Below, piece by piece: positions 33,142 through 44,898 of a DNA stretch of 60,452 nucleotides. Position 1 is the stretch's first letter. Every line of letters starts with the position of its first letter. A model generated the notes under the pieces. It was not told where the DNA came from. It searched no databases and saw nothing but the letters and a program-made list of their open reading frames with translations. The translations under genes and the position numbers were made by a program. The stretch is from the NCBI GenBank assembly GCA_900169235.1, contig FWCC01000496.1, forward strand, positions 1-60,452, written 5' to 3'. Origin of the DNA: Zarea fungicola (taxonomy: Eukaryota > Ascomycota > Sordariomycetes > Hypocreales > Cordycipitaceae).

Positions 33142-34613
33142 ATGAGCTACCAACAGGGATACGGTGGCCAGGGTTATGGCCGTAAGTAGCAGATGGATCG
33201 AAACCACGCATTGCCAAAATACATGCATCACTGACATATATCCTTTTTTCTTCTTCTTCTTCTGCAGAACCACCACCTCAGGGCTATGGCCAGCAGTACC
33301 CTCCACCCCAAGGTCAATACCCCCCCCAGCAAGGTGGTTATCCGCCTCAACACCAGCAGTACCCTCCTCAGCATGGTGGCTACCAACAACCACCACCTCC
33401 ACCACCCGGCCAATACCCTCCACCACACCAGCAACCCTACAGCCAGCCTCCCCCTCCCCAGCACTATGGCCAGCCGCCGCCTGCTCAGTACGGCGGTGGC
33501 CATTACCAACAAGCGCCGGCATATGGTGCCCCTCCACCAGGGCAGTACGGAGCTCCTCCACCTCCGCAGGTGCCTCCGACGCCGGCCACGCTGGGCTACG
33601 GTCCTCCCCAGCACATCAACTGGGACGGCTCAGGCGACGCCCAGGCGCTTCGGAGCGCCATGAAGGGGTTCGGCACCGATGAGAAGGCGCTGATTCACAT
33701 CCTCTCTAACAAGGATCCCCTGCAGGTCGATGCGATTCGCGACGCCTTTCACAGAAACATCAGACGCAACCTGGTGGAAGATATCAAGTCGGAGACGAGC
33801 GGCTATTTTGAGCTAGGTCTGGTGCAGCTTGCGCGCGGCCCGCTTCTCTCGGATGTGTACAACTTGTTCGATGCCATGACAGGCCCCGGCACCAAGGAGC
33901 TCGTGCTCAACGACATTTTGTTGTCGCGCTCCAATGCCGACATGCAGGCCATCAAGTCCACCTACTACAAGACATTCCACCGCAGCCTCGAGGAGACGGT
34001 CAAGGGTGACCTCAGCATGAAGACGGAGCGTCACTTTATGATGGTCCTGGCCGCCAACCGTGCCGAGGACGCGGCCCCTGTGATCCCCCAGCAGGTTGAC
34101 AGCGATGTCATGGAGCTGTATAAGGCGACCGAGGGCAAAATGGGCACCGATGAAATCCTCGTCTGCAGCATCTTTAGCAGCAGAAACGACAACCAGCTTC
34201 GCGCCATCGCTCACGCCTACAAGCAGCGCTTTAACCGCGACCTCGAATCGGTCGTTAAATCAGTAAGTTTGGGGATAAATCTGCAAAACATTCATAAAAC
34301 TCGAATCAAACGTAGCTAACTTGACAAGCAGGAATTTTCCGGACACATGAAGGATGCTCTCCTCTTCCAGCTCCGTCACGCTGTGGACAAGTACATGCAC
34401 GCCGCCCAGCTCATCGAGGATGCCATGGCCGGCATGGGTACCAAGGACCAGCTCCTCGTCTCCCGTGTCGTTCGCTTCCACTGGGACCGTAACGTCTTGG
34501 CCAACATCAAGGGTGCTTACCAGCAACGCTTCCGTCGCAGTCTGGCCTCTCGCATCAAGGGGGAGACGTCGGGTGACTACGAACGCCTGATGGTTGCCTG
34601 CGTTGGCGAGTAA
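33142..34613 (+). CDS. Annexin (fungal ANXC type)
   Basis: Three exons, 33142..33181, 33268..34262 and 34332..34613, give 438 residues. The first exon encodes only MSYQQGYGGQGYG plus one base. The head (to ~residue 120) is rich in Pro, Gln, Gly and Tyr (repeated QYPP, YGQ units). Four annexin repeats follow, marked by MKGFGTDEKALIHIL, GPGTKELVLNDILL, GKMGTDEILVCSIF and AGMGTKDQLLVSRVV. Several keep the GxGT loop and a downstream acidic residue that bind calcium. Annexins bind acidic phospholipid membranes in a Ca-dependent way and take part in membrane trafficking or repair. The Pro/Gln/Tyr head probably mediates self-association. The gene looks intact. Confidence 0.93.
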
Positions 34614-35126
34614 TTGTTGATGTTTGAGAATCGGGGGAAAAATCAAAATATGGAGTTCAGCTTTTTTTTTGTTTATGCTACATTTGTTAGTTATAATCAG
34701 TAGTTTTTTGTTGGTCGTTGTTGGTTTTTGTTGGTTCCTTATTTCTTGTACGCTACGAGAGCTTTGAGCTCATTTGCGCGACATCTCTTTTGCCTAACGA
34801 TTTCACGCCTTTTGATCAATCAAATGCAACTCACATTCATCTCACTGCCGATATGTCATGTGCTGAAGTGAGTGCATATTTTCTTCACCATGAAGAATCA
34901 AATCCAGGTTACTGAAGCTTTGGTGAAGCAGTGATGAGGACCATGCCACTAGGTGGTACCGTCGCTCGCTCTTGCATTCACCTTCGTCACGCTGCACAGC
35001 ACTGCAGGCTCGATGGTTGGACACATGATCTCGACTAAATTCGAAGGTATCATTTGGCATTGTTACAATCTGTCAACAAACAGGCACATTATCTGTTAAT
35101 TGTCTTTTACCCCTCCGACCCCCAAC
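34614..35126. other. Intergenic
   Basis: About 510 bases of annexin 3' flank (T-rich around 34660-34730) and upstream sequence of the next gene. No gene seen. Confidence 0.45.
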
Positions 35127-35915
35127 ATGGCTGCGGCTGAACAACAAAAGGCCGCCAGGGTCTGTAAATTGGACGACTGCAGTAGTACACCACCCTTATG
35201 CAAGGATTTGGCCTTTGCACCCGAGTTCCTATGGACAGATGAAGACACTTTTTACACCAAAATTTTCCGGGCGTGGGATAATTTGCCAATACTCGATGCA
35301 TCCATCGAAACGGAGCTCCTCGCGGAGCTAGACGAAATCATCCCGCCGTTTGACGCCTACATCGGACACAACGACATGGGCTTCAGGACATGGATTAAAC
35401 GACACCAGCGCGCCATGGAGCTCGGTTTATCAGAGATACCGACATGGCCGAAGCTGTTCAGGCTCGACGACATGAAGAAAAAGTGGAAGGACGATGTGTG
35501 GATCAACCGATACGGTTTCCTGGTCCACCAGCGTGACGTGATTGCGAAGAGCAGACTGCAGCGGATGCAGTATTTGACGCTCGACGACAAGAAACGCTTC
35601 TTTGGCCTCTCGTGGGCGAACCCGCGACAAACAGTGCGCACACTCCAATCCAAGTCCCCAGCACGACTTCGCAACCACTGGCATGACCCGCTCGACTACT
35701 GTCTTGCTAGAGTTGCCTATGAATCATATGGTAGATTGAACTTTTATTCCATTCGAGCGGAATTTTGGGGCTTGGATATGCCTGTAACGAAAACTATCGA
35801 CGTGGACGAGTCAATGATTAAACACGAAGAAATTACCAAACCGTCCCTGGAGGACATTAAGAAATTCGGGGAAATGCAAGGAACTGGACCAGGCAGTAGC
35901 TACATCCCAGCTTGA
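35127..35915 (+). CDS. Hypothetical protein, 262 residues
   Basis: An intronless frame from the ATG at 35127 (context aacATGgct). The sequence is hydrophilic and aromatic-rich, for example WTDEDTFYTKIFRAWDNLP, WKDDVWINRYGFLVHQRDV and RNHWHDPLDYCLARVAYES. There is no signal peptide or membrane span. The even mix of residues and the lack of low-complexity sequence suggest a folded soluble protein. I do not recognise a family. It lies between annexin and a nuclear-type protein, with no hint of shared function. Confidence 0.65.
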   Translation: MAAAEQQKAARVCKLDDCSSTPPLCKDLAFAPEFLWTDEDTFYTKIFRAWDNLPILDASIETELLAELDEIIPPFDAYIGHNDMGFRTWIKRHQRAMELGLSEIPTWPKLFRLDDMKKKWKDDVWINRYGFLVHQRDVIAKSRLQRMQYLTLDDKKRFFGLSWANPRQTVRTLQSKSPARLRNHWHDPLDYCLARVAYESYGRLNFYSIRAEFWGLDMPVTKTIDVDESMIKHEEITKPSLEDIKKFGEMQGTGPGSSYIPA

Positions 35916-36787
35916 AAGAGTATTCATGGTTTTGCTTTTGTTTGCTTCGATATGAACATTCTGGTAATACATGAGCCGGAATAGGCATGGAGGTTTCAAA
36001 ATTTCTTCTTTCTGCTAGAGGAATAAATGCTAAACACGCAGCGCTCGCTTCAGTCAACGGGTACAAAGTAGCAGTACAGATTAGCAACATTCAAGTCAGA
36101 ATTAAATAAGATTATCAGATGGCCCATAATAATTATGTTATTCACGATGCATGTAATAATTTATTATTACAGTAATTCCACTTCACTGCTGCCTTCGGCC
36201 TTGTATGCAAGGCAGAAATAAAGGCAGAGCCGTACTTCATTGGTCACGGTAAAAACACGCTAACAACTACTGTGGATGGCGCTTGACTCCTTTGCGATTT
36301 TGCGCGTCGTGCATCGCCAACGCCAATTATTGCGATCTCGCCGCAGAGGAAAGACAAATCCAGAGAAGGCAGCCGAGATTTACGGCACGGCACACGCAAG
36401 TCTAAAACCTACATTCCCTTCTTCAGCAAATCGGGACACGTGCAGAGCCATGCACACACAAAGAACAAACGGAATCTCACCCCGACAGCTGTCACCCCAC
36501 TGAAACTGCCTATTACCGTGACTAGGAGCACACGACCTCACTCAACATTGACTTTTTCTATCTCCTCTTAATCCCTGCCTTAGTCGCTGCTGCAGCTTTT
36601 CAGCCTCTCTCTTTATCTCTCCCGTGCTTGACTGCAGTGACACTTGAAGGAACCCGTCCGGACCCGTAGCCTTTCAACCCAAATCTGCGCCACAGGCAGC
36701 ACGGAGCATTCATTAACTGTACGGAAAGCAGCATCTCAGGCGGGAAGCAGGATCAACAGGGATAGGTGGAAGAAGAAAATCGCCTCG
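35916..36787. other. Intergenic and probable long leader
   Basis: About 870 bases. The part after about 36530 is CT-rich and probably the 5' leader of the poly-Q protein. Nothing else is supported. Confidence 0.45.
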
Positions 36788-38849
36788 ATGGCGTACAGAA
36801 CCACCATCCACCCGCCTCGGCCACAACAGCCGCCGCAACAGCAGCAGCAACAGCAGCCATCACAAGTGCCGGCCTCGCAAGCTTCTATTGCACCCGAACA
36901 ACGCTTTACGTTCCCTTCGCCCGGGAGAGTGCCGGCCAATGGACCAGCATTCAATGAAGCTGTAATGCGCCTCAAGAATATAATGCGCAATTGCGATCCC
37001 GCCGTATTGCGCCAGGCTATCCGCGAGGAGTGGGAGACTACTCTCCTCGGGTCCGAGTATCACTCCTCTTTTCTCGTAAGTATGCAATAGGAGAGCAAGG
37101 AAAAGGGAGTCAGATATAAGCTACTTTTATTCAAGCCAGCCCCGTCCCCAAAATACATGCGACAAAGAAAGGGCAATCTTCTACGGGCTGAAGCTTACTT
37201 GACTACAGGCCAACACCGTGTTGCATAGAACACCTACGACCGTTTTGAGCCGCAGTATTGAGAGCCATGGCCACCGGATGGTCAAGCACGCGGCAAGCCA
37301 AATCGCAATCCATCTCAAACCAGAGAATCTTGATATCATAGCCCCGATTCTACTGCCCAAACTCAGTGACGGGTTCCTCGACAAGGCGCTCGCCCTGCGG
37401 CTCGAGTCCATTCAGGCGCAGCAGCTGGTCAACGCCCTTGGTAGAGCCGAGCGCCTGGGATATGACGTGCGCGATGTCGTCTCCGGGAACCCTATGGCAC
37501 CAAGTCGCCATGAGAGGGTGATCCCTGCGGCAAACCCCATTCCAAAACCACCGGCGAACATGCTGCCGCAAGCATCACAGGCTGCGCCCGTTTATCAGCA
37601 GACAGATGCAGTGACGCGCCAGGTTCTGGACCATGAGGTCATTGTCAGAACCGGTATCGTTTTCTGCGAGCGATGTAATCGCCCCTGCGGCGGACCAAGG
37701 GCCTTGCTCACGGTACGGAACTCCTTCCATTTCATTGTATTTCCCGTGTTTTCTTTTGTTTACCTTGATGTCAGCTTGATGAAGGTTTTAATATTGCGTA
37801 TCGCTAATACATGGAGGCAGCATGGAAAGAGCAGGCGTTGCGGCTTGCTACCACCACCAGTTGACAAACTTGGAAAGGAACATTGCATTTTCTGTGGACA
37901 ATACTTTGTTGGTGGCGCAGGTTTAAGGTATCACGTAGCCAACGCAGTTTGCGGTCAATATGGGGAAGAGGTGAGGTCTGCTTTAATGGTGCTTTTCGAG
38001 GATGCCGACGAGCAGCATCGAAAAACAATGGCCCATGGAAGGGACAGCCAAGCAAGCCAGGGTGCATCACCAGGACCATCTGGATCACCTGTGCTGTCAC
38101 CCAAGGACCCATACTCTGTGTTAACACCAGAAACGCGTCGCCGGATGGAGGATGAACTGGCCAAAGCGGATGAGCATTTCAACGCACAGATGAAGGCACT
38201 GAGCGGATTAGAAGAATCGGTGCGAAAGGCGGAGACTTTACGGCTCAAGAACTCCTACAACACCAAGCAGAGCACGATTCGCAAGAAGTACGGCATCAAA
38301 CTACGGGAGCGTCGGACGAGGGCCGAGATTGAAGAGGAACGAAGCCGCATAAAGGGCACTAGTAGTCGCAGCACGCCAGGCCAGACACCGACAGGGAAGC
38401 GGGCTCACTCCGAAGTTGACGACACGCCAGTGTCTGTGAGTACTGGACGGGGGAGCCCCAGCAGGCACGGCACACCGCCGAAACGAATGTTAATTACTGA
38501 AGTTAATGGGAGTGCTCGGTCTCGGTCTGTGGGAACTGCCGAGCCAAAGGATGCGGCGTCGACATCGACTTCGCCAATATCTGTGCCGCATTCAACTCCT
38601 GGGTCTGCAATTCCTGCTGCGACTGCTCCTTCTAGCAGTGCCACACGGCCCATGCCCATGTCGATTGCGGGCTCCTACACAAATCCGGTTCGTGCACCAG
38701 ATGTTGCCAAAAATGACAAGAAGAGCAGCGCTTCGGGAGCTGCTACGCCGATTGAGATTACCGATGGGGAGGGAGAGTCTGACAGCCACACAGACGCAGA
38801 TATGGATGATGTGGATGATGTGGATAACAGCGCCGGCAAAAGCAACTGA
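36788..38849 (+). CDS. Poly-Q protein with C2HC-type zinc finger, probably nuclear
   Basis: Three exons, 36788..37075, 37209..37712 and 37821..38849, give 606 residues. The N-terminus has a Pro/Gln tract encoded by CAG repeats. A helical region (RLKNIMRNCDPAVLRQAI, then HGHRMVKHAASQIAIHL and ESIQAQQLVNALGRAERLG) follows. Two Cys pairs come next: CERCNRPC, and CIFC..H..C in the pattern Cys-x2-Cys-x12-His-x5-Cys. A Lys/Arg/Glu-rich coil follows, then a long Ser/Pro/Thr-rich tail ending in an acidic DADMDDVDDVD stretch. The second intron is 108 nt and has no in-frame stop, so an unspliced form would add 36 residues exactly between the Cys pairs. The layout suggests a chromatin or transcription role; unproven. 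Confidence 0.72.
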
Positions 38850-41800
38850 AACAGAAGCGATTTTAATTTGCCGGACGAAAAGACCAACAAAATGGATGAA
38901 TACCGAATTACAAAAGCGGTTGATAAATGAAGCGGGCGGTTTTGCGACGGACGAACTACATCATGCGGCGCAGGAATGCAGTCAGAGTTGCATGTACGCT
39001 TTGGCCCTATGGGGGAGAAAGGCGGGGTCGCTGGAGAATAATGCATTTTTTAATCTCCTAACTTTGCATCTCTTTTGCTATTTTACTATGTCCCGAGCGA
39101 GACGTGGAGAGCAACAGTGGATATACTGTTGCTATATGCAATGCAACACACACCAATTTGGTTTTGTTGGCCCCGAAAAACCGTGGGCGTCATTATTATT
39201 GATTGCAGTTTCTCCGAAATGGGTTGAGCATTGCTTTTGAGCATTCGCTTGATTTTGCGATATCGGAATCTTGCTAAAGTGCAGACGGCAAGAAATCACT
39301 CTGCGTATTTTTGTTTCTTGTATTATAGCTTGAGGGAGGTAGTGGAAACGATGGGCGCTAGCTACTTGGGTTACATGGGCATTTGCATATTGATTTATCC
39401 GGAGTGTTTATCCATTTTCTTTTAATTTGGGTCCTAGATACCTGTAGTTTTTTTTCTCTTTCTTTCTTTTTCATGCATTATTTTACTTGGAACATGGCTG
39501 CATCTCATCTAGGATACTTGGTCATGAACTAGAATGGTTGATTGGGCTGAATTGAGCTCCTTCATTATATCTCTCGACGGAGGGTTTGGAATCGGCCCGT
39601 AAATTAGCGATGCGTACACTTGATAACCGTGCGCTCACCAAGGCGTGAGCTCAACGCCATGACGCCAAAAGGCCACTAACTAACCAATCGACTTATTAGC
39701 TAGTTGGCTGGTATCCATCCCAAGATGCGGAGGGCGCCGGTTGAGTTGTGACAGTAGCCCCGGCGAATTCGGCGCCGCTTCCTTTACAGACATACGATTA
39801 CACTTCGGGCAGAAAACAAGTGCTAGATGCATCATTGTTGGATATGAGGGGGTGGTGATGTGCAGAGGCGGGGAGATAAAGAATGGCGCTACTGATGCCA
39901 AAGGTATGGATGAGATGGACAGAGAAAAATAGAGAAGGCCGCGCGCGCACAGGCCGAGTTCACCTTGTCAGGCGCACGGATGTGAAACGCATTAGTGGCT
40001 GCAAGGTTGAACCTTGGAGTTGAGTGGTGGAGGTTGGGATGGATGGACGATGCGGTGGGAAAGCTTGGAAGCTTGGGCGCCGGGCATAGTTCTATCCTGG
40101 GCGATGAGGTCCTCTGTCGATGGACTAAAAACGGGACGATGTCACATGGAAAATGACAGGGGATATTTAATGAGGTGCATAGATACATTACGGAGTACGC
40201 CGCTGTCATCGCGAGAGCCTTGTATTCGTTGTTCTTACATACCCAGTATCTCCTCGCTCGTAATGTGGAAAGGGAGGCGTGGAAGCTTAGTTCTGCGCCG
40301 GTGGAAGCTTGGCTTGCGTCGTAGAAAGAAAACATGGTAATTAAAAATAATGTAGGCCTACATCATCCATTCCATCCCACTAACATCAGCTGAATTGGCG
40401 TCCTTAGTTCTGTACTTGTTATGGTTCGCCAACTAGTTCCGTAGCCTGGTATCGGTGTAAGTAACTAGCTGGACTCAACTGCCAGGAATTATCAAGACTA
40501 CAATACTCTAGATAGTGATCTGCATAGAGTGTGGGGATGTGAGACACCATCTGTATAGCTGTCAACCACAATTCCAAACCGTGGGCTTCTTGGATATGAC
40601 ATGGGCAAGATAGAGGAGAAAGGAAATGAGACCGTACTGGTATCAGGAGCTAGCGAGCCTCACTACCAGTATTTCCAAGAGACACCAGGCATGAATCTAC
40701 AGCCTAAACTGCCGCAATCAATCGCCACCGGCACCCATTCTTCAGCTGCAGTCAATAAAGATAAACGTGGCTTTGGTCCTTCACCTGCGCCGCACGCCTG
40801 CATTTAATTTACATGCCCCCCTCCTGGCTCTCCTTGGTTCCTCCAATTCGCGGATCGACCCTGTGTGGCATTTCTTCGTCAGTCACGCCACCTCCCCGCA
40901 TAGTGCATCTCTTTTAATAAAGGTAAAAATGAAAGATGTAGCCCTGCCAACCTAACCGTGCTACCCGTCGAACCACATGGCACACGCATGGTTTAACCTA
41001 GTTAGTCACACACCGCACTGAAAGAATTCCAAACTTGGGCTACACTAAAATTTCTCGTTGCCAACTCGGTTTCTGCAACTGTTCCGGACAATCCCGCGCT
41101 ACCGACCCCTGCCCATGAAACATTTCAAGAGAGCGGACACTGCCCGCACCGCCTCCTGGCAAATTATCCCCGCAAGAGGGACTTCAGTCTGGTCTGGTCT
41201 GGTCTGGTCTGGCCTTGTCTAGTCTGGCCAGGCCTGGTTTGGTGGCTCTGGAGGTATTTCCTATAGCGGGATAGCTTGAGGCAAAGGAAGTTGCCGTAGC
41301 CTGTCTGGTTTTGAAACTGGGTTCGGTGTGCGTTTCTTTGCAATTGAATATAGCTTATCCCAACAAATAATGATAGTAGAATTCAGCAAAGATATTAGTC
41401 TCATACGTTCGAATGGTTTCTATTTACTTTGTTTAGAATCTCAATCAACCTCTTGAAGCGACAGACGTTTTTTTCCGCTTCTGGGATATCGACCACGTTA
41501 ACAGCATGTAGATCAACCAGAGGACATCGTTGAATAACCCAGCATGCCACGATGCGGGATGGAGACAAACGGGGAGAGGCGCATGTCCATTGCGGACCTT
41601 CAGCCGTTTCCGTACTCCTCAGTCTCCATAACACAGAAGCGAGACCCAGAACCAGGACGGTAAACGGCGGGGCGGGGGGTGGCTCGTAATGCTAAAAAGA
41701 AAGATTCGGCTTGTCGCAGCATGGATGGAGAAACCTCTGCCAGGAAGAAACACAAACCCTTAACCGAACGTTGAATAATCCTTCTGCTTTCGGCTAAAGG

Positions 41801-43194
41801 ATCAGGATCAAACACTGCTTACATGAGAGGGGAGGCTTTATTATTAGTAACTGGGGCGGAAACGTTATTGATCAATTGACTGCACATGGACAGAAGCCCA
41901 CGCCCAGCTTCTGTCATTATAACGAGCCCTCTTTTTTTTTTTTCATCTTTCGCTCGGCAGACTTTGCTTGGCACGGAAATGAGTTGCGATTGAAACAAAA
42001 CATGCTCCATTCAGCCCAGCAACTGCAAGCCGCAGGCTGTCAATTGCGCCAAAAAAAAAAAAGCATATGATTTGTCTGCGCCATACTAGTTTGAAGTGTC
42101 TACTCTCTGCATGTCTGGAAATCATCCTGCGGCAAATAAAACTGACGTTTCAATGACTTCATCCAGTCGTTGCAATCCCCGACCCTCCTCGACAAGTCGA
42201 AAAAGGGAATAGTGCTCGCCCGTTTTGTTGTCCATTTCCTTCGGTCAAAAGTCAGCTCACTTCCGTATTTGGTTAACGCATTGTGTTTCCAGTTTCCAGT
42301 GTCTACTAATACCTGCAAGCCAAACACCTCATCCAAGCCTGCATGGATTAATTAGCAACAAGCAGCTCACCTCAAGGTCCGTGTATATTTGGCATGGGTA
42401 GGTATCTCGTACAGATAGAGTGGAGAGGGAGGCAAGATAAGGCCAACTGTTGATCCTTGCGCTTGCGCCCCGATGCTACGGCATAAAGCTGGAAGTTTGC
42501 CCCGGAGCGCAGAGTTGCCATTTGTAGATCATCCCATTGCCTCTCTGGCTCTCAGTGGCGAAAAGGCGTGTGGAAAAGGGAAGTGAGGCGTTTTTTGTCT
42601 TGCCATCTAGCCAGTCCATCTGCTTTGTCATTTTTTTTTTGTCTAACCTATTTAGTTGCTCATCTCCTTGTCTGTTTTTTATACTACTAGGCCTGGTATA
42701 ACCCATGATCCCTTCATCTCTCTTCTCCCAAATCTCCACCTCTCATACATACATACAACGCAGCCTCCTCCACCGCCCCCTTCTTTTAATAACCCTGGCC
42801 GGCACTTTATCAAAATTCTTCATCGCGTGGCCATCTTGTGCCACTTCTTTTTTTTGGGGTGGGTTGTAATTTCTCCTCTTTATTTTGCACATCTATGGAG
42901 ACGGCCGTTGAGCTCTCCGATTTGTCCATTAGTTTCTCCTCAATTCTTTTTAATTGACCCCACGGGAGTTCACATTTGTATCCCATGTTTGCTTGATACG
43001 CGAGGGAGAAGCAAGGGTTCGGTTTAAATTAACGGCAAGAAAGAGACTATAGCTTCTAGACCCCGGTTCATCCACCGCCCCCGGATCCCTGTCCACCGTC
43101 CGACGGCTATAACACCGGAATACAACCTATATATTACGGACATTTCCCTCCCCCTGACTGGGAGACCGGAAAGAAAAAGATAAGAGGGAAGGTC
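38850..43194. other. Long gene-free interval (4.3 kb)
   Basis: Only domain-free frames are seen. It includes a tacggagta motif near 40189, a decaying pentanucleotide repeat at 41186-41246, poly-T and poly-A runs (41932-41943, 42049-42062), and CT-rich sequence from about 42690 that is probably the leader of the BTB-like gene. Confidence 0.5.
41186..41246. repeat. Pentanucleotide tandem repeat (TCTGG)n, degenerating
   Basis: Four near-perfect copies of tctgg are followed by diverged copies (ccttg, tctag, ctggccagg, cctgg). It looks like a decaying microsatellite in the long gene-free interval. Confidence 0.8.
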
Positions 43195-44898
43195 ATGAAT
43201 CAGCTAGAAGTAATTCAACAACCTTTATTCATACCAGGCAAGAGGCCCTTCAAGATGCGGCCAAAGTTTTGCAACAACGGCACCGCTGTACCGCCATCAG
43301 CTGCATCGTCACATCATAAACACTCGCTGTCAACACCGATGAACAGCATCAACAACAAGAATTACAACAAGAATAACAGGGGAAACAATGGTGCCTTCCC
43401 AGTGCCTAACCCATTGGCATGCTCCTCTCGTTTTCGAAGTCAGAGCACCACTTCCATGGGCGGCGAGATGACGATTGTACTCGTCGGCAACAAGAGACAG
43501 CCCTTTGTCGTGAATCGTCGCCTTCTCTGTGCCGTATCCCCGTTCTTCCGCCACCAGCTGCAGCAAAAGATGCACTCCTCGCCATCACCATCGCCGTCGG
43601 CGCCGGTCCCTTTCTCTTCCTTGCCCTTCACACGCTCGCAATCTGCATTGTCCTTTTCCTCCTCCTCCTCCTCCTCCTCCTCCTCCTCCTCCTGCACCGC
43701 CACCCCACGCACACTACAGACAACCTTTTACACGTACAAGCCCATTACTCTATGGCTGCCGGGCGAGTCGACGACCATGTTTGGTCTGTTTGTCGAGTGG
43801 CTGCACGCGCGGTCCTCGTTCCGCTCGTTCCTCGACGACACCGCGGCCCTGGCACAAAGCACCTCGGACGAAGCCACGCAGCTGCTGCACTGGGCCCTCA
43901 TCCGCCTGCACCTGTTTGCGGCGCACCTGGACCTGCCCGTCCTGCAGGATCTGGCCATGGACGCCATTCAGGATCTGTACCTGCGCTGCGACTGGGACAT
44001 TGCGCCAAGCGTCATTGCGTATCTGTACACGCGCTGCGAGGCGGAGCAGGCCGTGCGTCTCCGACGATGGGCCGTGGCCATGGTTGCGTTTTCGCTCACG
44101 GTTGCGTGGCATGTCACGCACGAACAGAAACAGCAGCAGCAGCAGCAGCAGCAAGAGACGTGGGGGGGTAATGACGATTTCCGTCGAAGAAGCCAGGATG
44201 CAGGGACCAGAAGAAGTCGAAGCCCCCAGGAAGCAGAAGCAGAAGCAAAAGCCCCATACCGCGTCCACCAGCGCACAAAGTCGTCGTCGTCGACCTCGTC
44301 GTCGGCGCCGGTGTGCGACCCGGCCCGGCTGCACAGCATGCTCGACGCCCTGCCCGAGTTCGCCGCCGACTATGCCGTGCACGTCGGCAGTATGCGCAGC
44401 GCGGGGCTTGACATGCGCTTCAAGAACCCGCAGCTGCGCATCCCGGCCAACACGCTGCGCAACGAAAAGCGCGTCTTTGGCTTCCGCGAGTGCTCGTTCC
44501 ACTCGCACCGCGCTGCCGTCGGCCAAGGACCGTGCCCACATGCGTCCTCGGGCCTGCGCGCGGCGGACACGGGGTCCATGCTGGATCTGGATCCGTGGGA
44601 TGAGACGGCCTCGACGACGGCGACGGCGACGAGCACGCATGAGCAGGTTCTCAGCGAGGAGGCCGAGGATGACGACGATAGCGACGACGACACGCGACAG
44701 TGGGAAAAGGAGTGGGCAGATGACTATCTGGACTACGAGCCGTCGGATTACTCATATGTGCCGACGACGAGCCTGCGGCCCATGCCGTCGCTGGAGCCGC
44801 CGCGGCTGCCCCCCAAGTCGCTCGCGCAGGAGGCCAGGGCGCGTGATTCAGTGCGGTTACTGCTCAAGTCCAAGTTTGGGACTACGACGGTGTCGTGA
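43195..44898 (+). CDS. BTB/POZ-like protein with poly-Ser and poly-Gln tracts
   Basis: An intronless frame of 567 residues from ATG 43195; the next Met is codon 21. After an Asn-rich N-terminus, residues ~95-125 read MTIVLVGNKRQPFVVNRRLL and SPFFRHQL, like the start of a BTB fold (a strand, then the helix with the FxxHR-like turn). A Ser run encoded by TCC repeats interrupts it. It continues with PITLWLPGESTTMFGLFVEW, and LHLFAAHLDLPVLQDLAMDA is the typical BTB C-terminal helix pair. A poly-Gln tract follows, then a Ser-rich and acidic C-terminal half. BTB-like proteins act as dimers or ubiquitin-ligase adaptors; a partner cannot be named. The leader upstream is long and CT-rich. Confidence 0.7.
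   Translation: MNQLEVIQQPLFIPGKRPFKMRPKFCNNGTAVPPSAASSHHKHSLSTPMNSINNKNYNKNNRGNNGAFPVPNPLACSSRFRSQSTTSMGGEMTIVLVGNKRQPFVVNRRLLCAVSPFFRHQLQQKMHSSPSPSPSAPVPFSSLPFTRSQSALSFSSSSSSSSSSSSCTATPRTLQTTFYTYKPITLWLPGESTTMFGLFVEWLHARSSFRSFLDDTAALAQSTSDEATQLLHWALIRLHLFAAHLDLPVLQDLAMDAIQDLYLRCDWDIAPSVIAYLYTRCEAEQAVRLRRWAVAMVAFSLTVAWHVTHEQKQQQQQQQQETWGGNDDFRRRSQDAGTRRSRSPQEAEAEAKAPYRVHQRTKSSSSTSSSAPVCDPARLHSMLDALPEFAADYAVHVGSMRSAGLDMRFKNPQLRIPANTLRNEKRVFGFRECSFHSHRAAVGQGPCPHASSGLRAADTGSMLDLDPWDETASTTATATSTHEQVLSEEAEDDDDSDDDTRQWEKEWADDYLDYEPSDYSYVPTTSLRPMPSLEPPRLPPKSLAQEARARDSVRLLLKSKFGTTTVS
43656..43693. repeat. (TCC)n microsatellite coding for poly-Ser
   Basis: About twelve TCC units lie inside the BTB-like gene and encode a Ser run. 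In another frame it would encode poly-Leu or poly-Pro. Confidence 0.9.
44130..44154. repeat. (CAG)n microsatellite coding for poly-Gln
   Basis: Eight CAG/CAA codons in a row in the BTB-like gene. Confidence 0.9.

Noticed and set aside
33097..33561. 154-codon minus-strand frame
   Set aside because: Antisense of the annexin Pro/Gln-rich head; repeat composition explains it.
43750..44640. 296-codon minus-strand frame
   Set aside because: Antisense shadow of a GC-rich coding region, extremely Arg-rich.
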